This document shows, one piece after another, positions 10,647-19,546 of a stretch of DNA of 20,399 nucleotides (position 1 is the first letter of the stretch; each line of letters starts with the position of its first letter). The translations under genes and the position numbers were made by a program. The notes under the pieces are model-generated. The model was not told the origin of the DNA, searched no databases, and saw only the letters and a program-made list of their open reading frames with translations. The stretch spans positions 1 to 20,399 of the forward strand of contig JBBMKC010254152.1 in assembly GCA_037834085.1 (NCBI GenBank), read 5' to 3'. The stretch comes from Bipalium vagum. Lineage: Eukaryota > Platyhelminthes > Tricladida > Geoplanidae.

Positions 10647-11406
10647 TGTTATCTGGAAAATTATTTAGATTCTTAGGAGCAGGTGGAGGAGGATACATTG
10701 GTGGCGGAGGAATTAGAGCATTACCAAGAATTTGAGAATCTGATGACATAAAATGAGAATTTGAAGGATCATTATAAACATCAATGAAAGGACCATAGAA
10801 ATTTGGAGGATATTTATTAACCAAATTAAAATTATAATGCTGACAACCCTTGTATATAATGTTACTACTGGCATATGCTAAAGAATCATTGCGATTTTCA
10901 TCCAATTTAAACAATGTATTCGGATCTTCCGTAGAGCAATTATGTCGAGGAAAAGTCGTTGTACTAGAGTGTGGATCTAATTCCAATGAAAATAAATCTG
11001 ATGGAGCTCTCTCAAAATATGGAGAAATTGTTTCATAATTGTTTAGCAATTTCTGAGACTGGATTTGATTGAAATGCGAGATATCTGCCTTTTTAGATAC
11101 AGTATCCCCGATTTCTTTATTGGAGCTGACAAGGAGAATTTGGCTATGTTTGGGTAAGCGGTGATTTGCTCGTTGTGTTTTACAAATCATGAAAATGATT
11201 GCAAAGGTAACAATTGTGCCACAAATAATTCCAGAAACAACTACCCATGCCCATTGAAACGCTACTTTGTTGGACGCCTGATAATGAATTGTGATGGGCC
11301 GACTTCGAGGACCCTGACCACGACATGAGTCAGCTGATAAATAGAGAATATAATGATAATCCATAGATTCTATCTTGAATATAAATTCCAATGTTTTAGC
11401 AGGAAC
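10647..11406 (-). CDS. robo: ROBO family receptor, exon B: end of FN3-3, transmembrane helix, cytoplasmic tail with CC1- and CC2-like motifs
   Basis: Continues exon A in phase 0. It opens with VPAKT and the last strands of FN3-3, including the typical G-x-GPRSRPI end. A hydrophobic span (about 11262-11182, VAFQWAWVVVSG to IIFMIC) is followed by KTQR, which marks the cytoplasmic side. In the tail, LAYASSNII (Tyr codon near 10875) resembles the CC1 motif of ROBO (YATT-hydrophobic). LIPPPPMYPPPPAP (about 10716-10675) resembles CC2, the Ena/VASP-binding proline motif. The frame stays open to TAA at 10525, but the last 38 codons are AT-rich, lack tail character and would add an odd hydrophobic stretch. 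I therefore end the exon at a candidate donor (ACA|GTAATT, phase 1). An earlier donor (TTG|GTAATG at 10725) is also phase 1. CC3 and the true C-terminus were not found. The domain call is firm; the 3' boundary is not. Confidence 0.8.
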
Positions 11407-11408
11407 CT

Positions 11409-13790
11409 TTAATAAGAAAATTAATTATCAAAATAAATACAAGTTATTTGTTATTTGTTATTTTATTATTTTTATTCAAAGCATGCAGATTCACGAGATA
11501 ATGTTTCCAAGAATTAAAATGTCTAGTTAATAAATTATTAAGCTAATTCATTAGTCATACACTTTTATGTATAAACTTCATAATGACATGTCTTGGGTAC
11601 AGGGAAAATGATTTTTATTCATAAAAATGTTTTTGTTTCAATTAATTTGCACAAAGTTGTAGTAATACTTTCCTAAAAATTAATATTTCAGCTTCAATAG
11701 AAAAATTGATTGATGAAATTAATTGACTTTCACACTATTACGAATATATATAATATTAACCATGATTAATCATAAAATAAAAACTGTATTGTACAAATAT
11801 TTACCTAGGAATATTAAAAATTATTATTAATAAAAATATAAATATAATATAAAATAATAATCAACTTAAAAATCATCCAGTTATTCTTATTAATCGATTT
11901 TAAAATTTGGAAAACCAAAATTATAATAGTGAAATATTAAATTATGTATAATATAACTGTTGGGATATTATCATCTGTATGGAAATGTATCCAAGAACAG
12001 AAGATGAAATAACAAAAGGCCGGTGTATTTAAAAAATCTATAATAATGAAAAATATAAATAATGATTAATATATTAAATATAAATATATTTTACAAAGTA
12101 TTATTTTTATACTAAATTTTTTCTTAAAGAAAATGAAAAATTCAATAGGAATAATAAATTATTTATATTTATGTATGCTTAACAACCACGTATCGCCAAT
12201 AATAAACATGAACTCTTAATGATGGACATTTATAATTATGCAGATTATCTAAGACATTTTACATAATAAAAGAATGATAAGCTATTTTAAAACCCGTTAA
12301 AAATCGCTATGTTTATGATTAATAAAAATAATAAATATTTATAAATAAATAATAAAATAATAATAATCATTATTAAAGTAATAATATTAATAATACCAAG
12401 AGATAAGAAATTAAACTAATTTAATTACAAGTTGCCATTATATAAATTGCTACTAAATTATATACTCGTATATATTGTCAAAATAGTTTTGCCGATCAAA
12501 AGAAAATATATTAAATAGATATTTATTGCTTCGCATTAAACGAAGTAGTTTCAATCATTATTAATATACTTTTATGAATGTAAACATTACGTTGGAGTAT
12601 GACCTCGTTAAAGTATTATTCTCGTTTTATTAATAAACGAAAACACGATGGCTGCTTATAGAAATCAAGGAGACATGGTCTCTGATCTTTGAAATATTTT
12701 TATAACGTAATAAAAATTTTATTACCATATATATAGACTAAATAATGGAAATATTTATATTGATTGGCACAATTAACTATGCCAATGTTTCAGTAAAATA
12801 TTGGCTCATGAGTTATAAAAAACAGAATAACCCATATTCGATCTTTATATGACAAATAAACATATAATATAAGTTTTGTCCTAGAAACCTTTTCTGGGCT
12901 TTTTAATATAATAAATATATGACAATTAAATAGAAATGGTAAAAATAAAAATCTTAAAAAGTCGATCACATTTACAGCATTATGAAGACAAAAATATTTG
13001 AAATTAAATGTTTTTTTTTGAAAGGAAAACAGTTTTACATAATTTTAAATTTCGATTTGTTTGTTTGAAATGTGAACAAACAATTTTTTTTAAAATTGTT
13101 TCTGATAAAAAATTTTAATAAAAAATAAAAATTGATTTACGGAGTTTTAACTGGAAATATATTATTATAACTGAAAATAAAATATATGAAAGAGTTACCT
13201 AATGAGAAATAAAATATCTTTATCAAATTAGAATCAGTGTTTCAAATAAAATTCATATGAAATGAAGTCTGACAGATCATGGAAGGTGTTTGTGACATCT
13301 TCACGAAAATACTCGACGTGAAAAACTTTTATCAAAAAAGATTCTTTATTATTAAAATACATTTTGCATATTTGAAATATAATTAATAATTTACTGAATT
13401 ATTAATAATAATATATATAATAAATATAATCAGACAATCATTCGAATATTAAAGCAAAAATATATTTTGATATAAATAATTCTTAATATATAGTTAATAA
13501 TTTACGGTTAATAATAATAGTTAATAATTAAATATATGTAATGATTTCATAGAAGCTTTCCATGTATTACATTTAACTATTGAAATCGGCATTTCATATG
13601 AGAACCTAATAAATTTCATGGAACCAATTATTATTTTAAAAAAGAATATGGTGGAACGAAAAATAAAATCGTTTATTTATTGCGTCATTGCAAAAGTTCG
13701 TGCCCAATTTTTAATTACTTTATTACAAACCAGAATCGGAACGTTATAACTACTGTTTTATATTAATATGAATCACATTGCATAGGCGAT
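11409..13790. other. Distal part of the ROBO intron, AT-rich, no gene seen
   Basis: Very AT-rich with short palindromes (for example TCGTTTTATTAATAAACGA near 12622). A string resembling the end of a mariner-type element (GCAAAAGTTCGTGCCCAATT near 13689) stands alone without a partner. No exon-like stretch on the ROBO strand was found. Confidence 0.55.
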
Positions 13791-13791
13791 A

Positions 13792-14316
13792 TTATCAGGT
13801 ATTATTTTAAGTTAAATGTTTTTTTAAATAACATATTTACCTTACCGGATTATTTAAAATATGAATATAGATAAAATACATTTACGTTATTTAATATTAT
13901 ATGAATTTCATAAAGGTGTAAGTTTTGGAAATGCGTATAAAAACTTTCGTGGTGTTTATTTGGATGGCGCTCCTTCACTAAGAACTATTAAGAAATTGTT
14001 TCAACACGATAATGCCAAATCCCAAATTGCATATTAAACCTTAGGAAAACTAAGAGAGTTAGAATATGAAATTTTGCAGTACCCTCCTTACTCATCAGTC
14101 ATGGGACCAACAGATTTTCATCTTCAAACAACGGTTTGAGTGGAAAGAAGTTTTGTTCTGAAGAAAGCTAAAGCGAATTGTTTAAACCTGGGATCGAAAA
14201 ACTTCTATATCTTTTGAAACTAATTGTAGAGATAAATGGTGACTATGTTAATGATAAAAAAATCATTTTATTAAAATTTTGACTTTTTCCATTTGACTTT
14301 AAATTATTAAACAATA
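13792..14316 (+). mobile_element. Approximate extent of the deleted mariner copy
   Basis: Sequence at 13800-13818 (TATTATTTTAAGTTAAATG) matches the reverse complement of 14290-14308 at about 15 of 19 positions, at distances expected for inverted ends around the transposase remnant. The outermost bases no longer match, and clear TA duplications could not be fixed. Much of the match is A/T, so the ends are tentative. Confidence 0.45.
13861..14257 (+). pseudogene. mariner transposase, internally deleted
   Basis: From ATG 13861 the reading starts MNIDKIHLRYLILYEFHKG and continues to GAPSLRTIKKLFQ, the mariner N-terminal helix-turn-helix region. It then passes without a frame change into HDNAKSQIA, a decayed form of the second catalytic Asp motif (HDNARPHVA). 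It goes on through LGKLRELEYEILQYPPYSS and GPTDFHL, the third Asp region. Later frames carry GKKFCSEES and PGIEKLL...NGDYV, the usual C-terminal end. Roughly 100 residues around the first catalytic Asp are missing, and there are stops and at least one frameshift, so it is inactive. It lies in the ROBO intron, antisense to the gene. Confidence 0.88.
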
Positions 14317-14537
14317 TTTTTTCCTTTTTTCACAATCACTTAATCTAACAGAAAAGCTTAATTATATGATTTTTAAAATCTTCTGCTAACTACTACCTTT
14401 TATATAAACAAATATTCCTAATAATAAAAATGAATTGTGGACTCTTCGCCTTTATATATTGTTAAGAGAACTCAAAGTATTAACAATAATACCTTCCAGA
14501 TCTACATTAATGGAAAAATTATAATTAACATAATATA

Positions 14538-14697
14538 TTAGGTCTACAAATATGACTCCGCCGTTTTTACCCTTATTTAAAATCAAATAAATAAAAAACA
14601 GCCAAAGCAGATTTATAAAAGATTTTTATTAAAAATATTTTCATTTTAATTTTCATTATAAAAAATAAATACGGCGGAGTCATATTTGTAGACCTAA
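14538..14697. mobile_element. 160-bp mariner-type MITE with perfect 27-bp inverted ends
   Basis: The first 27 bases (TTAGGTCTACAAATATGACT... to 14564) equal the reverse complement of 14671-14697 exactly. TA flanks each end (14536-14537 and 14698-14699). The TTAGGT start and TA duplication are typical of mariner. The short interior is A/T-rich and codes for nothing. Perfect ends in such an A/T-drifting region suggest a fairly recent insertion compared with its neighbours. It lies in the ROBO intron. Confidence 0.93.
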
Positions 14698-14699
14698 TA

Positions 14700-15424
14700 T
14701 AATATTTTGCAAAGAGATAAAAATTATCCATGTTATGATCATTATTTATTTATTTAACTTCTTTTTTTAAAAAAATACAAAATAAAGGAGATTAATCTAA
14801 ACTTCACAAAAAGAAATTTTTCAATTAAATATTTCGACTGATCTTCAAAAGAAAATAATAAATATAATTTATCTAAAACTTATTTAAGTGTAATTAAAAA
14901 TTAATTTTCAATGAGAATATGAACGTATGATAATATTCAGAATTTCCCCTTTGAAAAACGGATATGTTACAGATTCATTGTAATTTACTTATCAAACTGA
15001 TGCCTTTTGTGAAATAATTTTCCCGAGAACGATTTATAATTTCCATATGTAAATCAATATTTAAAGTTGGCCAATTCGCAAACAATCCTTTTGAAAGATT
15101 TTTCTTTTATCTTATCTTGTTTTAATACACCAAATCTCTTAGATATAGTTTCTGTATAATTTGAGATATAAATCGTGATTTTTCTACAGAAATATTGATG
15201 AAACTTTTTTACAAATTACTTAAGATTTTTAAATGTTTAATATTAATTTATATATAATTTTTATATAATAATTAAATTAATAACAAAATTCAGGTAGTTT
15301 TAATAAATTAAAATTAGATAATTGTCAGCTATTGATAGACGGAAATTGAAGGCAAGAAATACCATTTACTCTCCTAAATCATTATATTTTGGCTTTGCGA
15401 CTGTGAGATAAATTGAAAATTAGT
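14700..15424. other. ROBO intron sequence, no gene seen
   Basis: Between the MITE and the tRNA-like sequence. A slightly less AT-rich patch (14930-15130) has short open frames on the minus strand, one with NYFTKGISLI, but no family assignment can be supported. Confidence 0.5.
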
Positions 15425-15426
15425 CG

Positions 15427-15486
15427 GGAGATGTAGCTCAGCGATCAGTGCAGTCCAGACCCTTGGTTCGAATCCCGGTATCTCAG
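15427..15486 (+). pseudogene. tRNA-like sequence lacking an anticodon arm (SINE head or tRNA pseudogene)
   Basis: GGAGATG-TA-GCTC opens like a tRNA and contains an A box (TAGCTCAGCGA). A perfect B box (GGTTCGAATCC, 15465-15475) and a near-complete T arm follow, then TATCTCA-G, which pairs with the 5' arm at six of seven positions including one G-T. Only about 10 bases lie between the D arm and T arm where about 22 are expected, so the anticodon stem-loop is missing and it cannot decode. The arms are most like tRNA-Ala, but this is loose. TTTT at 15492 and T6 at 15518 could stop RNA polymerase III. Confidence 0.75.
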
Positions 15487-15580
15487 ATTAATTTTCCACT
15501 AGCAGTGACCATTGCTGTTTTTTACCAAATTTAAATCCTGATATCTCAGGTATTTTTATCCACTAAAGTTTCCCTTTAGA
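15471..15580 (+). repeat. Imperfect tandem repeat of tRNA 3' half plus tail
   Basis: AATCCCGGTATCTCAG followed by TTTTCCACTAGCAG (15471-15505) recurs as AATCCTGATATCTCAG followed by TTTTATCCACTAAAG (15534-15569). The second copy is more diverged. A tRNA-derived 3' end with a repeated downstream tail is how a SINE body or a tandem SINE insertion would look. The family is not recognised. Confidence 0.6.
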
Positions 15581-15712
15581 GCAAAAATTACTCTCTGGAT
15601 CATAATCCTTGCAATTATATATATGTTCCAGTCATTACAACATGATCTTGTAAATTACCGATTGAAAAATATGAAAGAAGTACCAATTTTGATCAATCTA
15701 TTCTTTGGCTAG

Positions 15713-15928
15713 AGGCAGAAAGAGTATTTTCATAAAAACATTCTTTATTCACAAAATAAGCATATAAATGAAAATCGCATATATTTTGATCAAAAAGTTT
15801 ATGGCAGTTTGATTTTTATTGAAAATGACGAGAACTTTCGCAAAACCTTGGTCAATTTTATTTTTGTCCTGTATCGTATTTATTATATTTATTATTATTT
15901 TAGTAAGCGTAAATTAAAATTTGAGATT
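15713..15928 (+). other. Unassigned 72-codon open stretch without a start codon
   Basis: Open from an in-frame TAG to TAA; the middle (NENRIYFDQKVYGSLIFIEN) has fair amino-acid balance, then it decays into Y/I/F runs. The opposite strand is also open over much of it, which weakens the case. No family recognised and no splice sites fixed. It lies in the ROBO intron on the other strand. Confidence 0.15.
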
Positions 15929-15929
15929 T

Positions 15930-16410
15930 AAAATTTTCTTTATAAAACATGTTATATTTATTTATTATTTCTTAGTTTCTCTTATAATATGATTTTTTTT
16001 CGATACATTACTCCTTTGACAAAGAAATAGAACAGAAAAAGCAGAAATCAAAAAATTTTTGTTTCTTTAATATGTATAAGCCTGACTAAATTTTATAAAA
16101 TCTTGAGAAAAAAATTATTATTTAATTTATATTTTGCATATTTAACGTTTTAATTAATTGTATGATAATTATATTCTAATGAGATGCATATTATCATAAA
16201 ATCAATAATAATATTTAATAATTTTAAGCAAATTAAAAAATATAAAAATATCTCATTTGTAAAATATAAACTGACACGATTATATTTTTCAATTATTAAA
16301 AACTAGCAAGCCCAGTTTATCTAATAAAACAGTATTTTTTCTATTTTGAAACCGAATTGAAAAAGAAAAAAATTCAAATAAACAATTAGAAAAAAGATAA
16401 TTAATTAATA
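15930..16410. other. AT-rich ROBO intron sequence, no gene seen
   Basis: A/T runs and short palindromes only. Confidence 0.6.
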
Positions 16411-16420
16411 TTAATAAAGT

Positions 16421-16884
16421 GTGTTTCTAAAGAAGTAGCAAGAAGTTTGAACAAAAATAAATTTTAAAACCATAAATAATATTTTATATGAAAAACGAAG
16501 AAAAGGTGTACAAACTAATATTTTAAACAATACATCATAAGCACCTTTATTACAAATCCGGCTTAGTTTCTTTGCCAATTGTTAAATACCGATTTTCCAT
16601 GATTTTGAGCCACTCTCTTGGATATTCTGGACCAACTGATTTTAAAATTTTAAGATTATATTGTTTCTTAACACTGTTTAAATTCTCTTTTAGTTAAACC
16701 CCATAAATTTTCGATAGAACGCGCGTAAGATAAGTTATGGGGATTTTTTTTGTTTCGATACATATTTTATGTTATTATTCTCTAATTCCTCAAATGCATT
16801 TATTGTATAATGTATGAAGACAAAATCTGACCAAAAGAAGACATTTTCGGTTGTCTAAAGTATGCGCTACTACTTTAGAAACAC
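16421..16884 (-). mobile_element. Internally deleted Tc1/mariner-type element with short inverted ends
   Basis: GTGTTTCTAAAGAAGTAGC (16421-16439) matches the reverse complement of 16866-16884 at 18 of 19 positions. Between them lies the C-terminal half of a Tc1-like transposase on the minus strand, starting only a few bases inside the right end. The N-terminal half has therefore been deleted. The true outer ends and TA duplications a few bases further out are not certain. It lies in the ROBO intron in the same orientation as the gene. Confidence 0.75.
16543..16850 (-). pseudogene. Tc1-like transposase, C-terminal fragment
   Basis: Minus-strand reading ENVFFWSDFVFIHYTINAFE followed by ELENNNIKYV fits the Tc1 stretch (QDNAPIHTA...ENNIKVLDWPA), with the catalytic DNAP motif lost. 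A frame change later, SIENLWGLTKREF matches the strongly conserved SPDLNPIENLWGxLKR around the last catalytic acidic residue. A further frame gives VGPEYPREWLKIMENRYL, the expected downstream helix with W. The catalytic Glu of IENLWG is kept, but the earlier Asp is not recognisable and two frame changes are present. It is a dead fragment. Confidence 0.8.
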
Positions 16885-17120
16885 TATTTTTAAATAATTT
16901 TTAAACCTGCTCTACAATAATCAAAGATTAAATTTTGTGAAATGGAAACTTTCTACAATTGTCTTCTTAAATAAAAATATATATAACTTTTACTTCAAAA
17001 ATTAATATTTAAAAAAATTTTTTTTATTTATTTTATCGACATGGGAATTTGTATAAAATATAATATAATTCTAAATACTCATGATTTATATTCGTGATAA
17101 TATTTATAATTAAAATATAC

Positions 17121-19535
17121 CTTGTAAGTTTGCAAAGATTTCTTTTCTGGATTAACCATTTGGATTATGTATCCCGTAATAGGTCCATTGGAATAAATAA
17201 CATCTATAGGTTCCCATTGTACATGAAAAGTGACATTGTCAATAAATTTATAGTTCTTGATTTTCGGTGCTTTCTCAGGAATATTGTCAAATGTTAAAAC
17301 GGTTTTAGTTTTACTGTCTCGTCCAGAAATTCGCCCAACCTTGATGTGATCAATGAACGTCTCGATCTTAATTTCATAGCATCTGAACGGTTTTAGACCA
17401 CCAATAATGGCACTTGATCGTGATTTTTCACGACTTACTCCTCTCTTGACTATTGTTTTTTTCACTCTATTTTGATCGTTCGACAATAGACTGTCATATC
17501 CATTAGCCAGGTCTTCAATGTTGTAATTGTCTTTATTGTTTAGGCATGAAAACAATGAAGCCGTTTTTTTCTCTGTCATAAGAAAACATCGTTTAAGTGA
17601 CACTCTTTCAGCTTTTATAATAAATCCCGATATGCTGCGTAATATTGAATTCCCTTTAACTTTCCAAGACAGTTGTACATGCTTAGAGCTAATTGTTACT
17701 AATTTCACAGAAAAGACTTCAATCTCTTGGAAGGCTTTGTGAAATTCTGCGAAAGATGTAGACAGGGCTATTGTGGGCTTATTCAATGTATACACAACAT
17801 CAGATAATACACTAACATCACCAACAGTATGGTTATTAATTGACCTCACAGAAATCATATATCCTGTATCGGGCTTGAGATCTTTAATAAAAGCATTCTT
17901 TTGTGTTGTAGTCAAAACTTCAATCCAATTGTTAGTGTATTGTTCGGCTATTTCAACTCGAAAAGATAAAGGTAACTCCTCTTGCAAAAATTCCCATTTT
18001 ATAAGGATATAAATATCACCGACAAACTCTACTGAAATATTTTTCGTAGTCTTCAATATTTCATGTTTCTTACTGATCAAAAACTCATTGTTGACTTCAG
18101 AGTAACTTTTTACGCTGAGATAAGCCGATTTCTCACTAAAATATTTTTTACCCAATGCTCTACAGGTATACATTGCCGAATCCTGAATTTTGCAATTAAC
18201 AATTTTTAAATCACCATTCTTTAATATCTGAAGGCGACCTCTGGCAGATGTATCTCCAATGATTCTTAAAGATTGTTTATACCATGTAACAGAGGAAACG
18301 GGGTTCAAAACTTGGCATTTCAGAACGACGGTCGCTCCTTCAAGAGTGGTTATATTTTGTGGAATTTTATTAATAATTGGGGGAAATATATCAAACGGAC
18401 TTTCAACGACCAAGTTCCCTTGTGTTCTTGAAATGCCAACAAATGACACTGCGTAACAATAATATCTTCCGCGGTCATTTGGGCGGACGGATGAAATTGA
18501 AAGAGTACCGTTCTCAAAAACATTTATGCGATCATTGTTATCCAGATCAGGTAACAAATATTTATTTTCATGCCACCAAAACACTTTTGGAGTAGGTATT
18601 CCGGAAGCAGAACATCGCAGAAAAATACTGTCTCCAACTTTAGCTCTAATATTTTCCGGGGTTTCGATAAATGAAGGAAAAGAAATCACAGATAATTGAT
18701 AGATAATTTCCGTAATTCCACCATGGTTTCTAGCACGACATACATATGAACCGGAATCTTCGAGTCTGACATTATTTATGACCATACTGCAATTGGTGGA
18801 GAGGGAAGTTCGAGATAAGCTGAGATCGTTTTTATTAGATGCCAATTTATACCATTGAATAAACATTGGGCTGTCTCCAATAACATGGCAAGGAAAGAAG
18901 ACGTGTGAGCCAACCATAATATGTAAATGTTTTGGCAAAATTTGAAATATAGGTTTTTGGAATATAGTCAATTCTATAGATGAACTTCGTCTTGTAAATA
19001 CAAGATTTTTTGCTTCGCACCAATAAAATCCAGCATCAGATCTTTGAATATTGTCAATTCGAAGGTTGTTATTACTGTCCAGTTTGAATCTTGGATTGTT
19101 TATTGACAAGTTCGACTTCCATTCAACTTTCGGTTTTGGTAGCCCATCAGGAGCCGAACATTGCAATAAAACTGTTGTACCTGGGCTTGCATATCTTTTG
19201 CTATTATTTGATTCTGGAAAATTGTGCAAAAATGCAATTTTTACAATAGATTTTTCAGACAATGTATGTCCAAAGGTATTTGAAACATTACATTGATATT
19301 GACCTTCGCTTTCTTGATTAAGTTGAATGACTAAGGGGTTTGCAACAGAATGTAAAGGAGAATTATCCTTAATCCAAGATATTCTGTCCGATGGATCACT
19401 TGAGTCACATCTTAAGCTTATTTGCTGATTTAATAAACCGTAGACATCTGAAGAAAACTGGATAATCTTTGGTTTCTGATTTGCATATGATTGATAAAAA
19501 AGGATAAGAAATATAAATTGTATATTAAAACACAT
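17121..19535 (-). CDS. robo: ROBO (Roundabout) family receptor, exon A: signal peptide, Ig1-Ig5, FN3-1, FN3-2, first half of FN3-3
   Basis: Encodes 805 residues of a cell-surface guidance receptor; ROBO proteins bind Slit and repel growing axons. Seen: signal peptide (1-19); five Ig domains with their Cys/Trp/Cys cores at C43/W54/C82, C126/W139/C173, C216/W228/C266, C308/W320/C360 and C407/W418/C458; FN3-1 about 495-584 (W514); FN3-2 about 605-748 (W624); FN3-3 from about 753 (W774). The 5 Ig + 3 FN3 order with the tail on exon B is the ROBO layout. The Ig1-Ig2 linker (VKIAFLHNFPE) and the Ig5 core also fit ROBO better than Dscam or contactin. ATG at 19535 is the first Met after an in-frame TAG and opens the signal peptide. 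A possible acceptor at 19545-19546 suggests an upstream 5' exon. Past K805 the frame runs into AT-rich intron, so the apparent stop at 17079 is not the real end. The protein is strongly diverged; orthology to a particular ROBO paralogue is not claimed. Confidence 0.88.
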
Positions 19536-19544
19536 TACAAGAAC

Positions 19545-19546
19545 CT
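19545..19546 (-). other. Candidate splice acceptor just upstream of the ROBO start codon
   Basis: On the minus strand TTTTACCGTTATAG precedes GTTCTTGTA-ATG. The AG lies nine bases before the start codon and forms the last two bases of an in-frame TAG. If used, exon A begins at 19544, and an upstream exon carries most of the 5' UTR or, less likely, extra N-terminal codons. The well-formed signal peptide starting at the ATG favours a 5' UTR exon. Confidence 0.4.

Larger units (their letters stand above)
11407..17120 (-). other. Phase-0 intron of the ROBO gene
   Basis: The intron starts with GTATAT after an AAG codon (exon end CTTACAAG) and ends with TTTTCTTATTAAAG before GTTCCTGCT. Joining the exons gives QTYK followed by VPAKTLEF, which restores an unbroken FN3 domain with no residue lost, so no intervening exon is required. 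The intron is a sink for small transposon fossils, listed separately. Between them it is AT-rich and holds no coding stretch that I can support. Confidence 0.8.

Noticed and set aside
10850-11038. Plus-strand 62-codon frame
   Set aside because: Antisense shadow of ROBO exon B, which has a transmembrane helix and tail motifs on the other strand.
13681-13715. GCAAAAGTTCGTGCCCAATT as the end of another mariner copy
   Set aside because: It looks like a mariner-type end, but no inverted partner or transposase sequence was found beside it.
14930-15060. Minus-strand NYFTKGISLI stretch as a mariner C-terminal remnant
   Set aside because: The similarity is limited to a few residues, and no catalytic motif or end lies nearby.
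15427-15486. A functional tRNA gene
   Set aside because: No room for an anticodon stem-loop, and mismatches in the D and T stems.
17079-17120. Last 14 codons of the long frame after K805 (VYFNYKYYHEYKS and stop) as the real C-terminus
   Set aside because: The AAG|GTATAT donor lies exactly there, the following codons are A/T-type intron sequence, and joining to 11406 completes the half FN3 domain and supplies the membrane helix.
17094-19296. Plus-strand frames opposite ROBO exon A (17094-17297, 17527-17742, 17773-18012, 18259-18456, 18377-18595, 19051-19296)
   Set aside because: They are antisense shadows of a strongly supported coding exon and have no domain pattern of their own.
17121-19535. 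Dscam, contactin or hemolin instead of ROBO
   Set aside because: Hemolin lacks FN3 and a membrane helix, contactin has six Ig and a GPI anchor, and Dscam has nine or more Ig. Five Ig, three FN3, a membrane helix and CC1/CC2-like tail motifs fit ROBO.
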